NCBI RefSeq assembly: GCF_000003605.2
Contig: NW_003148784.1
Coordinates: 57,796-78,188, forward strand
DNA: 20,393 nucleotides
Direction of reading: 5' to 3'
Source of the DNA: Saccoglossus kowalevskii
Taxonomy: Eukaryota > Hemichordata > Enteropneusta > Harrimaniidae
In this document: positions 1 through 9,966 of the stretch, in pieces
Layout: every line of letters begins with the position of its first letter
Numbering within the stretch: the stretch's first letter is position 1
Translations under genes and position numbers: made by a program
Notes under the pieces: model-generated
What the model saw: only the letters and a program-made list of their open reading frames with translations
Database searches by the model: none
What the model was told of the DNA's origin: nothing

Positions 1-633
1 GTGTATACAATAGCGATATAACTGAGATATCATGGCATTTGTTTACAATACTGCACCGGCTCTAGTATTTGACACAGATGAAGTTGTTCACGAACGATAC
101 AGAGTGGTATAGATTTGAAGAGCCGTTCAGAATTTTCTTTGTATACCCCCAAACATTTTGACTACTCCTGTGCCGGTGACCAGTGTTTGGGCGAGCGGTC
201 GGTGTTTTCAATAAGCGAACGAGAGAAAAAAAAACGGTAAAAATGTGGTCGTTTTCCGGTCGGAAAATACAGTGCGGTCGGAAATTAAGTGATCGTTTAA
301 AAAGGGAGAAGTTGGGCAAAATGAGTACTGTGGTTCAAGTGATATCAGCATATTTCTCATTTAGTTTTAACTCGTACAATATTTATTCACTCAATGTTTA
401 CTATAGCCAAAACGCTGTACTGTCTTAACTTTCAGATTAGTTCTTCCGCAACCAACAACGTGATTTTTTATTTGGGATTTCGAGAAACATAACATGAATC
501 GTTATGGCATTCATAACACAACACCTCGCCATATTTCAACTTTTACATTCTCAGTTAACAAGGTCTTTCATAGTAGCATTTCTATGGGATTGACGTACTA
601 GCATGAATGGGTTCAATTATCAGTGTTCACTGA

Positions 634-641
634 TGACGTCA
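634..641. promoter_or_regulatory. Palindromic CRE (TGACGTCA)
   Basis: A full eight-base cAMP-response element, one of three in the window. It lies left of copy A exon 1, in its intron or flank. No gene can be tied to it. Confidence 0.3.
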
Positions 642-834
642 TTTGACTGGCCCTCTAGAGGCGAAATGACGCCAGGAAAAGCGGACGTTTGTCGTCTGCT
701 TCACAGCCCGTTTTATACCCGATATTTATGGCATTTCGCAGCACATATAAGTTATTTTTATCGACAGAATTCGATCATAGATCTCAGATTTCATGTACAG
801 AGTGTCAAAAGCCACACCTCTGCTCCCCTTTAAT

Positions 835-897
835 AAACAATGTATTTTACACCGGTTGTAGACGTCGCTACGAGTCCCATGTCGAACAGGACGCGGC
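835..897 (+). repeat. Dispersed repeat R2, copy 1
   Basis: The first 18 bases, AAACAATGTATTTTACAC, are identical to 9553-9570, and similarity continues more loosely through CCCAYGTCGAACA. It is a short repeat fragment of unknown type. Confidence 0.6.
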
Positions 898-1497
898 GCG
901 ACGACTGCCACCCTTTAAATATCGTTTGTTTATGTGAGATTTCGTAACATCGCATATGAATTCGATAACTACATAGAATGTATCTAGTAAATATGTTTTG
1001 GTCGTGCAATTCCGGATATTCAACCTGCGCGGTTTGCGAGTATAAATACTTGTGTATTCCTTCAACGTGATGTATTTACTATAAATAGAACACCTATTTC
1101 ACACGGCACATGTACATTTGTCACGTGTTTATGTAAACTTACTGGACCTCGTGCAGGTATTCTCAAATTACGCGAGAACACAAAAAGAACTATCCAGTGA
1201 CATTAATAGACACAATATATCGGACAAATACAGAGGTGGGGGCACCATAAATTTAAAAAACGTATTTTTTGAAATTCGCGTAATAGTCATTTTTGTTCAT
1301 GGTTTCCGAGTCGGTGGACATATGATGGCGGCACACAGTTATTGAGAAATAACAATATCAGTAAAATGGTCAAAATGCAGTGGGATTAAAACGAAAACAT
1401 CCAGATGATATATCTAATTTTCATTATCCTGCTGTTCTAATCATAAAGGAAGCCATATCGAAGAAATTGTACATTTATAAAGACGTTAAAGCGGGGA

Positions 1498-1665
1498 GTT
1501 GTCACCTACGCATGCGTCAGATGGCCATAGCAAGTCATTATTTGCAAACAAGCGTCTACCCATGAGCCTTTGCGTTTTCAGCGTGTGTTGTTATCATTGC
1601 TTGGGACTCAATTCCCGCGCGTGCGCAGGTGACGACCCTCCCGCCCTTAAGTGCGTATGGCGTAG
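1498..1665 (+). repeat. Dispersed repeat R1, copy 1
   Basis: This is the partner of 11731-11896. Similarity starts sharply at GTTGTCAC and fades after GGCGTAG. It is G+C-rich relative to its surroundings, with CGCGCGTGCGCAGGTGACG near 1615-1634. It lies in what is either the intron or the 3' flank of copy A. Confidence 0.85.
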
Positions 1666-1790
1666 GGTGAATGAACGAGCGTATATACTTGAAGTTGTCT
1701 CGACTTTGTAGTAGGCTTGTTACTGACAGTAATAGATCACAGTGATCATATCATATTGAGTTTTGTCCAGTTGAAACTGTATTCAAACGA

Positions 1791-1816
1791 AGTTCTCTAT
1801 ATTATATAGAGGAACT
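1791..1816. repeat. Hairpin-forming inverted repeat
   Basis: AGTTCTCTATA and TATAGAGGAACT can pair as an 11-base stem with one bulged base. A smaller perfect palindrome, GATCAC-A-GTGATC, lies nearby at 1735-1747. No gene is attached to either. Confidence 0.5.
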
Positions 1817-2508
1817 GTGATTCAAAGTAACAATTTATGCATAATAGTTCATTCTTCTATCGAAATATGCCTTTGTGCCACCAAACTAATGGTTAATTTC
1901 CAAACGAACAGTTATATGCTAATTTGGTATGTGATCAATTAAACCAATTTTCTGAATGGTGTCATCGTCATATGTTTACATTAGTCCAACTGGCACTACA
2001 ACACAACTGTCCCACAAACATAGCAGTTGTAACCAAACAAATAGCAAGACAACTGAGGCATATAAGGCGGCGAAAGAGTATGAACAATTTATATTAATCA
2101 AATACAAAGTTCATTCAGAGCAATCGGTCGTCATAACGACGACATGTGCGTCTTAAAAATTAAGCTATCGCGACCACTTCAATAATATGTATATGGTTGA
2201 AAATATGTTGACCTCGCCTTGGCGATAAGAACATGTACTTTGGATATTAATTAAAAAGTCATAGGCAGCACGGCGTACACGTTCGTACATTGTGAACACC
2301 TATGACTGACGAAGTATGTGAAAAGCATATGCATTAGAACAGACGTCGACTACATGTCTGTCTTTTAATGAAATGTTAACAAACGTTTTAACTTTTAATG
2401 GGTTCTATTTTCGGAAAGTTGAACTGAGACACCGGTTCTTTAGAAACTCAGAGAAGCGAAGAATGTACCTGAATTAAATTTTACCCCATAGGAAAAAGTC
2501 GATGCCGT

Positions 2509-2533
2509 CGTTGTTGTAGTTGTTGTTGTTGTT
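2509..2533. repeat. GTT-rich simple repeat
   Basis: An interrupted (GTT)n microsatellite, GTTGTTGTAGTTGTTGTTG and onward, left of copy A exon 1. Confidence 0.8.
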
Positions 2534-2722
2534 TAAACGGCGGCGATTATTAACTGGCAAGATTTTTTTTTATTCTTTTAAAATTAAAGCAAGGGTATAT
2601 ACATAAGGTTATAGCACCAGTCATTTCAGACGAAACTTTGCCCAAGCTCTTTGTTATTTTTTACATGTAGGACATTAAATACACAACACCTATTGCTTTA
2701 GAAAGGTGTAACTCGATATTAC

Positions 2723-3080
2723 CTTTATATAGCAGAGCCTGTGTTGCTCTACTCGCTGGACGCATATCTTCAAATAATTTGTCGACATCCACTTTTTTCT
2801 CTGCTATTGTCGATTCTAAATCTTCTTGTTTCTTTCTGTCTGCCTTAATCTGATCGCTGAGCCGTGTCTTTGGCGGCGTTGGCACAGGCGGAGGCACATT
2901 CAGCTGCCGCTTCACATACCGTCTTATTGTCTCGGCCTGTGGATCGCTGATAGTTTGGCCACCATCTTCTGCGAACGCCTTGCTATATTTCTTGTGCCAT
3001 TTTAGTCTGTCTCTCAGTTCCTTTTCGACTCGTTCTGACCAACTGTTCATGTAGGCGTTGTCCATGGTTTGGCGTGCCAT
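2723..3080 (-). CDS. SPMIP1/ATP6V1FNB-like protein, copy A, exon 1 (partial gene)
   Basis: This is the first coding exon of a two-exon gene, 119 codons plus one base. The start at 3080 aligns with those of copies B and C: all begin M-x-R, then D at about residue 7, then (V/I)EKExxxRLxW and KYSKxFA near residues 18-37. A variable proline-rich, charged linker follows (PPPVPTPP near residues 63-70, then a lysine/glutamate-rich stretch that is probably helical). The exon closes with MRPASRATQALLYK and the first base of a glycine codon, then a donor GTAATA at 2722-2717. Known of the family, from memory: SPMIP1 is a microtubule inner protein of the sperm tail doublets. Exon 2 should encode the FSKxGEGR...SWEYGW half. 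I searched 1-2722 for the complement of that motif and did not find it, so the intron is longer than 2.7 kb or the copy is incomplete. An X-box-like site lies 102 bases upstream. Confidence 0.75.
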
Positions 3081-3181
3081 TTTGTCGACTTTTTTCCGGG
3101 GAAAAATGCGGGAAAATATCGTAATAGTGTCGCTGCCAATCCAACTTGTCTGTGTTTTGGTGATTCACGGTGGGAGACCGA

Positions 3182-3200
3182 GTTGCTAGGTAGTAGCAAC
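3182..3200. promoter_or_regulatory. X-box-like (RFX) element upstream of copy A
   Basis: The sequence GTTGCTAGGTAGTAGCAAC is symmetrical at its ends (GTTGCT and AGCAAC). Its first 13 bases approach the RFX consensus of two half sites, GTTGCT-A-GGTAGT, with one mismatch in the right half (GGTAAC expected). It lies 102 bases upstream of the copy A ATG and 120 bases upstream of the candidate divergent ATG at 3320, so it could serve both. RFX control of ciliary and sperm tail genes is established knowledge; its use here is inference. Confidence 0.4.
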
Positions 3201-3319
3201 TACACGTACATGCTAATGCAATATTTGAACAAAGACATCCTTGAAAGACTAACGGGACAATACTATTGTTTGATAACAATGTCCCAAACTTTTGCCTTTA
3301 AATGATAGCAACGTAAACT

Positions 3320-3601
3320 ATGGAATGGCAAATTAGATCATTCAGACTACGAGAAGAACCAGACAACCACCCTGCTCAATGTATCTGCGTACCGAGGTAT
3401 GCATGCGTTTTTAATGTTACCTTGCTCGTTTCAGGTTTCACCGTGACGCAACCCACTTTTTAGAGCACAATACAGTTCGCTTGGTCGGAATCAAGTTATC
3501 TGCAGGTTTCCTTCGTATAGTAGTAGTTGGCGAAACAGAATTCCAAACAGTCCCAATAAAAATGGACAAGGCTTTGCCTTGTAAAAAAATATTATACAGT
3601 C
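3320..3601 (+). CDS. Candidate 5' coding exons of an unrecognised divergent gene
   Basis: On the plus strand an ATG at 3320 opens a frame to 3396 (MEWQIRSFRLREEP..., ending CVPR) at a donor-like GAG|GTATGC. A pyrimidine-rich acceptor ending CGTTTCAG at 3434 then resumes the same frame from 3435 to 3601 (FHRDATHFLEHN, VRLVGIKLSAGFLRIVVVG, ALPCKKILYSR), where a perfect donor GTAAGT follows. The joined frame is 81 codons without a stop. It is divergent from copy A, with 239 bases between the two ATGs. I do not recognise the protein; it has no signal peptide or membrane segment. The weak point is the implied intron of only 38 bases, shorter than animals normally splice, so the first exon or the join may be wrong. 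A possible last exon is 4701-4795: acceptor AACAG, phase-compatible, reading VFIRAAFIFLCETQQ and ending in TGA at 4793. That is speculation. Confidence 0.35.
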
Positions 3602-5694
3602 GTAAGTTTTAAAGAGTTGAATTTATTGCACTCAACAAATACTCGCACCCGTGTGTGAATATTTTTTATTGTGCAACATTGGCAAATTTAAAACTTATAC
3701 CATGGAATGTATTTGCTTAATACACTTTTGTTATGTGCTCATTGTCTTGTAAGGTCAAGAGCCCCCCCCCCGGTTATATGTAAAGTGTCTCTACTGCCTG
3801 GCAACAGTTGATATAGGACCAAATTTCTAGTACGTGCTCTGCATACCTTAAAATATGTTGAAGTTGAGTTGTAAACTGCGCATATCTACGCGCATGTGAA
3901 GTCACAATACTTAAATGTTTTAAAACCTTCGTGAAAATGCATCTTTGTCTCGAATTCTAGAAAAAAATACACGCCCGAACCCTCGATTTCACTACCTCGG
4001 TCATATATATAATATATTTAAGGTGTTTGGGCTCAGTTTAATTTCATTTGTAGCAATATAATGACAAAAGGGTAAATGGCTCAAGAAATTAAAACTGAGT
4101 TGCTTCAGAAACTTTTTTTTTAATTCGCGAAAACAATCCCATGAAGTAAACACTTTTGTTTATGTGCACAAAATAGATATAGCTTGAAATCTTGATATTA
4201 TTATCCAGAGTGCACATGTTTTCACAGTGCTAATATTCTTACGTTAACATACATCAATATAAAACTAAAATTTTCCACCGAATCGTGACCACATGTCCGC
4301 AATATCTTGCTACGTTGTCGGTCAGGAATGCTCAGGCTGCAAATATTAGATAAATGACCGGTATTTTTAGCTCTTCAATAAATGTAATCTTGCTATAATA
4401 TGGACGGGGTTCGAATTGAACAAGAAATAGTTATAAATGCATAAAAAGACAAAATTAAAATGGACGGATTTAATTATTAAAAGAAAAAAACAGGCTTCAT
4501 CTAGACGGACGTTAGAGGCGCCAACTCTCGGAGATTGACGCGGCGATGATCTGCCTTTGTTGATAATAAATATCCCATGGTGCACATTGGATGAGCTGTT
4601 TACGTGTCCTTGGAGAGCATGGAGTTTTCATAGACATTGCGGTCAACCGCTATAAAGAACGAGGGTCATAAGATCACGTGACGTCAACCACTTCCAACAG
4701 GGGTATTCATCCGGGCTGCATTCATCTTCCTTTGTGAAACACAACAAAGCCACGAAGATTCGCGTCAGCGTCGTATCTATTCTGCGTTTGATTGATGTGG
4801 AAAATGAAGACTCATTAAAAATAGTCCCTCAGTATGACACAGAACTCCTTCACAAGAATATCCCGTCTTTAAATTATGCTTCGATGTATCCTTCACCTCA
4901 GCCTGCCCACGGATGTTATATCGCCGAGATACGAGGTCTTGCTAATTTAAATCATATCGATATACGCTATCCACGTAAATCCCGCGAAGTGCATGATGTT
5001 ATTATATTAAATTGACGGTTTACGGCTCTATGTTGGAGTATATGTCTAACGACCTGATAATACTATGATCATGAATAATATGCAATATTTAAAGTACTTT
5101 GTTTGATATTACAACTTGATAAACACAAACAATAGAACATAATTTATCGTAAAACGTTGTTTAGCAACCAACACAAATATCGTTAACGAAATAATCAAAA
5201 CTGCAGTGCCTGTACATTACCTGTACGTATAGGTATTTCTAGAGCGCATGCGCATTTGCGTTTTTTATTATTTCATTAAATGAATTCTTATGTGTTTGTT
5301 GCTAAAACGAACAGCGTTTTTATTTTACGATAAATCATACTACCGGGGTATATTGTTTCTATCAGTCACAATACTCAAATTTATCCACAAAATTGCCTCT
5401 TAGAGCAAACATTTTGAAAATCAAATTTGATAAACGTAAGCGCGTAGTAAATGTTAATGAGTTAGCAGTCTCATTCTTTACAAAAATATAACTTATGGCA
5501 AACTGATTAGTAAAAACAATAGTTTACGTATATCCTCTCAAATTTGATGATGCGCGTTTTAGTGTTTTCTGCTTCAAGTATTCAAATGAGAGCAAAAATG
5601 TAATACTCGGCGTATTACGTCAGTCAATCAGTTCTAAAATGTACAAAGGAAAATGTTTCTGTTGTGTCACAACGACAGCAATTTGTACAAAACT
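3602..5694. other. Between copies A and B: no recognised gene
   Basis: AT-rich DNA with a C10 tract at 3762-3771. One stop-free plus-strand stretch of about 120 codons runs from about 4655 to 5015. It has no ATG until near its end (ASMYPSPQPAH region), though GTG lies at 4734. It resembles nothing I know. It could be exon material of the divergent gene at 3320 in either of two frames, or chance. Confidence 0.4.
4675..4686. promoter_or_regulatory. Overlapping E-box and CRE (CACGTGACGTCA)
   Basis: A palindromic E-box CACGTG overlaps a full palindromic CRE TGACGTCA. It lies just before the stop-free stretch 4655-5015, between copies A and B. Whether a transcript starts here is unknown. Confidence 0.3.
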
Positions 5695-5700
5695 TTTAAT
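5695..5700 (-). terminator. Possible polyadenylation signal of copy B
   Basis: ATTAAA, the common variant of AATAAA, lies on the minus strand 105 bases past the copy B stop codon. It is the nearest such hexamer I found; a six-base match in AT-rich DNA is weak evidence. Confidence 0.3.
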
Positions 5701-5760
5701 GCCCAGCCGAAGTTCGTCGAATTAAGGTCATTTTGTCTTCTACTCCATTAAAGAAATTCC

Positions 5761-5820
5761 GATGTCAGCCGAACTCAACGGCGGAATTCCGATGTCAGCC
5801 GAACTCAGCGCTGGAATTCC
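5761..5820. repeat. 30-base tandem duplication across the copy B stop codon
   Basis: Two 30-base units (5761-5790 and 5791-5820) differ at only three positions, and a partial third unit follows on the coding strand at 5760-5752. Each unit carries the end of the copy B reading frame: the coding strand reads SEFQR-stop, then VRLTSEFRR-stop, then VRLTSEFL-stop, all in one frame because 30 is a multiple of three. Only the first stop is expected to be used. Confidence 0.9.
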
Positions 5821-8674
5821 GATTCATCTAACGGTACGCCATTGGGGCGGTAGAAAGTGTCCTGCACCACGTGGGATACTCCATGTTTTGACGGTGTATA
5901 GTATTTCATGTAGTCGTCTATTTTCCATCCGTATTCCCAACTATTGGTGACGGGGAATTCGTACCTGTCATACGGTTTCTTTTGTTTACGGGCATGTAAA
6001 TACGACTGTCTCCCCTCTCCAATTTTGCTGAAGCCTGTTAAATAATTAAATAAAAAATAAATTAATAAAAAAATGGGAACAATATTTATCACGCAGTGGT
6101 TGGTTCAAGACACACGGCGTTAATGACTACGTTATGCAAATGAGTATCTGATCATAGCCCGTGACGTCACATGTTTGCTCACAACCCCCTGTCCAATTTT
6201 TCGAGCTGTCGTTTTTTTGTAATTTTAACAAAAGATACATTCCAATCACATGTTAATAATATTCTATTATGCTGTGACACATAATCCGTCACTGGTTTCT
6301 ATTTCATCAATATCTATAAACAACGCCCGTTGCCACTGAGCATGAATTTCCCTGGAAATATTCACGGTGCTACTGCGGCGGTGACCCCGAAACATGATGG
6401 ATGTATAGCAATAATGATAATTTGTTTATATAATAAGAGCTATTTGTGTCACATGTGATAATGTTTATACAAGCATCTACTTATACACTAAGAGACCAAC
6501 TCAGAATATTTCTCTGACATGTTCGTGGTGACTATTTTTCTTGATCATAACATAATTTACAAGGCCGCTAATTAGTAATTTTAATAACTTACTAGTATAT
6601 GTAATTATTTGATCATCCTATAACATAAAACACGTAACTTTCAGCTGGTAAACCTAGACTGTATAGAAGAACACATGGTTTAACATGACTGATTGATTTA
6701 TTTGGGTTATACTAGTACGCAGATCAGTGGCCTATGTTGACGTAAATTTGGGGTTGGTCTGTCGTATGCTGTCTGATACATATAGGATGGCTGATAGTCA
6801 CGGTATCTTGTTCCAATACGCAAACGATACTTCAACAGGAATGTTAACCCAGCCATAACGTCACTTTTAACACGCGAGGCCATGTCATTAGTGAAAGCGA
6901 TGCGTAGATATGTGGTCGCTTGGCTCGTTAAAATATGCGGACTTACAGCGAATTGCCACAGTTATTCCGGCATGTAGCCAGAACACGATACATCGGTGCT
7001 CCCATTATACCGTCAATGCGCCGTTCCTGTAGCCGTACGTATATATCGGGCTATTAAAACATATTTTTATGACCTTCTTTTCATTTTATAAATATTTGTC
7101 GTGACAAGTGCCCATGAGAAGTAATTATCGTGTACCCCAAAATGTTCTGGACGCCAGATTTCACTTGTATTTTGAAATGAACGAATTAAAAAGTACACTC
7201 ACGTCCCAGACTTAATAACAAATAGCTGTGTTGACGGAAAGTAAGTACAGCTGGAATAAATATTTAATTTGGTTCTCTCAACCGGGTGGTTGAATTGCGT
7301 TTTAAATCAATCACATTTACAACATAAACATACATTTGATAGACATTCGCCGGGGTTCGTCGTGTCGTGTTTTATTGATTTTATCAATCCAACAGAGATG
7401 TGTGGGAATGCTATTATTTTTGTATTGAGTATAGGTCATGTTTTAGGTATTTTTGTTGACAGAAAATTTTTTGTTACCGCAAATGTACATACGTTTAGAA
7501 AGATGGAACTGCGGCAATATTTACGACGGCTTGCCGGCGTTAATAATATATTATTATTACGAGCCTTTTTCATCGTAAATACGGTACAAGATTACTGCAC
7601 TGGAAAAGTATAACATCCGATTAGTTGCTTATAATAATAAGAAAATGTGATGGACGAAAAGAAAAGTGTTCAATCGGAGCTCAGTCTTCAAGTAAATTGC
7701 GTTGCTAGGTAGTCTATTGATCGACGCCACACGGGGCCATTGTGAGTTTTACATCAATGAATGTAATACGAGGAGTATTAGAAATGTAATTAGAAGTAGT
7801 TTATATGTTTGCGTTTCATTCATTGGAGAAATGCGCTGATATATGAAGTATATTAGGAGCAAGCTCAAATGGCAGAAATAAAAAGCGTTGCTTTACGAAA
7901 AAAAAGAAACTTCAAACCTTACGTCACAGCAATACTGGATTGAAATTACAAATTAAAAAAAAACAGATTACATATAAAAACAATGTAAATTATACAGTTC
8001 GCGAATTCGTGGTACAATTTCATGAATTGATAGTCATATTTTTTAACTTAAAATTAATCCTTGGATCAACACATATCTATTTAATTGACCTCTGTAGGCA
8101 ACACAATACTGTCTGGCGTAAAGATCGACGATGACCCACATAACTACGTTCATAACTATACCCATGATACCGGTCGTAAACACACACAGACTAACATATG
8201 TGTGTGAGTATATGTGTGTGTTTTTTAATAGTGTGTTTTAAAAAGCGTTTATAAATGTAACAACGGCTAGTGGTGTGTTATGTCACTGTCTTTGATATGC
8301 GGTTTCGTGTAAATATATATAACTATTTTACCTTGGTATAGCAGGGATTTTGTCTTCATGGAAACAGGTCTCATTTCTGTGGTCAAGGGCGGTGATGACT
8401 TTTCTTTCTGCTGTTCCACCTTCTCTTCGTCGAATCTCTTGATTTTACTGACATATTGGAGATGGTTTCTTTTCGGTTGTTGTAAGTGAAGCAGCTTTGC
8501 TCTGGTTGGTCGTTCTTTTGGCGTTTCGACTCGCTTCAGTTCTGAATCACGGTAAAACTGTTTGGCAAATTCTTTACTATATTTAGTTTGCCATCGAAGT
8601 CTGTGCATCATCTCTTTCTCGATCGACTCTACTAGAAAATTTTGCTTCTGGGTATCGAGCGACACTCGCGACAT
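5805..8674 (-). CDS. SPMIP1/ATP6V1FNB-like protein, copy B (two exons)
   Basis: The exons are 8674-8332 (114 codons plus one base) and 6034-5805, joined across a 2,297-base intron with donor GTAAAA and acceptor TTATTTAACAG. Together they encode 190 residues. The upstream frame is open for 35 more codons from an ATG at 8779, but I chose the ATG at 8674 because MSRVSLDTQ aligns with the starts of copies A and C. Exon 1 carries NFxxESIEKE and RLRWQTKYSKEFA, then a basic linker ending in MRPVSMKTKSLLYQG. Exon 2 carries FSKIGEGRQSYLHARK, EFPVTNSWEYGW and DTFYRPNG, the conserved core of the family. The protein is probably a structural component inside the microtubules of the sperm flagellum (inferred from family). 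The C-terminus PLDESEFQR is longer than in copy C and runs into a 30-base tandem duplication containing the stop codon. Exons are richer in G+C than the intron. Confidence 0.8.
6162..6169. promoter_or_regulatory. Palindromic CRE (TGACGTCA) in the copy B intron
   Basis: A full CRE lies 128 bases inside the intron from the start of copy B exon 2. CREM/CREB factors act through this site in mammalian spermatids (established). Its use here is only an inference. Confidence 0.3.
8179..8222. repeat. CA/TG simple repeat
   Basis: Short CACACACA and TATGTGTGTG tracts lie close together and can pair with each other. They are in the copy B intron. Confidence 0.7.
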
Positions 8675-8826
8675 TGTGAACGTTTGATACTCAACAAAAC
8701 AATTATTGGAAAGCAGAAGTCGCGCGAAATGAAAATGTTTCAAAATACAGCTATTTCTCGGACGTAACGATATAACCACGGCGAAGTAAACCGTATGATA
8801 TAGTAGTAGTCACAAGTGTGGGACTG

Positions 8827-8841
8827 GTTGCTAAGGGAATC
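8827..8841. promoter_or_regulatory. X-box-like (RFX) element upstream of copy B
   Basis: GTTGCTAAGGGAATC reads as a left half GTTGCT, a three-base spacer AAG, and a right half GGAATC, one mismatch from the RFX pattern RRNRAC. It lies about 153 bases upstream of the copy B ATG, a position similar to the elements at copies A and C. Confidence 0.35.
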
Positions 8842-9966
8842 CTTAACTCGGTAAAAATCGGCAGCACCCACGGCATCAGAATAAATATTGGCCAATGGGC
8901 GTTCTCTAGAATCCCGCTGATAATGATTCAATAATAATAATGATCACAAGGTGTATTGTCCGCCATTGTTTGAGATTAACAGATAAGCGTCCTTAAATCC
9001 CTTGACGCAAAACACTTGAAGAAATAAAGTTCATTCAATCAAATTGACAAAGGGGGGATATTTACTGGCTTGCCATGACAGCACTTGTTGGTATTCGTTT
9101 CATCACGGCGCCCTGTAACAAACAATGCGAGTTGCCCAAAGTGAGACATACACATGGAATGAAAGCATCCTTTCAGTTAAGTTTCAGTCAATTTAATAAA
9201 TAAAGTTTGTCACGCAAGACTTATCCTCGCATTTAAGTTACACATAATGGAATTATACGTTGCTCAATTGAATTCAATGGCCTCTTATTGAGCGATCTCT
9301 CAACGGTTCACCAAGTTTAATATCAAGAGCTTTATCTTGTTATTCACGAGTCCGTTAAATTAAGAACATCTTCTGTGGTGGGGTCCAACAAATAGCACGA
9401 TAATATGATCACATGTCATTAACGGATTTATTATTTCGGTTTGTATGCCTGCTATAGCACATAACCTCACTCATAAGACTTAATAATCAGAGCAATATCT
9501 TTATTCTTGTTTTGTTTGCCCAATGATTACATCCATCTAGTGTTCCATAATCAAACAATGTATTTTACACGTGTTGTATAAGTTGTGTGGGCCCCACGTC
9601 GAACATGCGGCCCTTTTCAATTGCATTATCAGTAATTATTTCAAGTCCCGTTCTAATAAATAAATGCATATATGTTTGTGAATACAGAAACGAATTCAGA
9701 AGACTCATGTGTTATTCGTGCGTTCATCAATATGTAATGCAATTAAATTGAAAAGCAGGTAGCTCGACATCATATCGATTCAAAATCCCGGCTAAGTTCT
9801 GAGTTTGATGGTACACACTTGACTAGTATTTCGCCTGTGAGGGCAGTATACATCATCGATATCAACGTCTACGAGTGTACTGTATCCCTTGGGGAAAGTC
9901 TCCGTTCTGAATTTCCACCATCTAAGTGCATTGAGTGCAATATTTGTGACTATAATTTTGGAATTC
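8842..9966. other. Upstream of copy B: no gene recognised
   Basis: It holds a CCAAT box in GGCCAATGGGCG near 8890 and repeat R2 copy 2. On the minus strand a YY1-like CAATGGCGGAC near 8962-8972 opens a 12-codon frame only. The DNA just left of 9967 may be the decayed 5' part of the first LINE. Confidence 0.5.
9553..9610 (+). repeat. Dispersed repeat R2, copy 2
   Basis: This is the partner of 835-897 in the same orientation. After the identical 18 bases, GTTGTA and CACGTCGAACATGCGGCC continue the resemblance with substitutions and small gaps. Confidence 0.6.

Larger units (their letters stand above)
1..2660. other. Left flank: probable intron or 3' flank of copy A, no gene recognised
   Basis: It holds repeat R2 copy 1, repeat R1 copy 1, a CRE, small hairpins and the GTT tract. 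At about 183-345 a CG-rich patch carries an open plus-strand frame (MWSFSGRKIQCGRKL, then MSTVVQ before a weak donor GTGATA), which might be a promoter or first exon but cannot be supported. The expected copy A exon 2 motif is absent. Confidence 0.5.
6035..8331. other. Intron of copy B
   Basis: No repeat family recognised apart from the CA/TG tract. A 114-codon plus-strand open frame at 7269-7613 begins at TTG, has no family motif and is AT-driven in composition, so I do not call it a gene. Confidence 0.7.

Noticed and set aside
183-428. 81-codon plus-strand open frame near the left edge
   Set aside because: A possible first exon, but the donor is weak (CAA|GTGATA), the product is unrecognised and no following exon was found.
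7269-7613. 114-codon plus-strand open frame in the copy B intron
   Set aside because: It starts at TTG, has no recognisable motif, and its residue make-up follows AT-rich composition. No splice sites or promoter support it.
3182-7713. Shared 13-mer GTTGCTAGGTAGT at 3182 and 7701
   Set aside because: A few identical 13-mers are expected by chance in 20 kb, and the second copy lies in an intron. I kept the first only for its position and symmetry.
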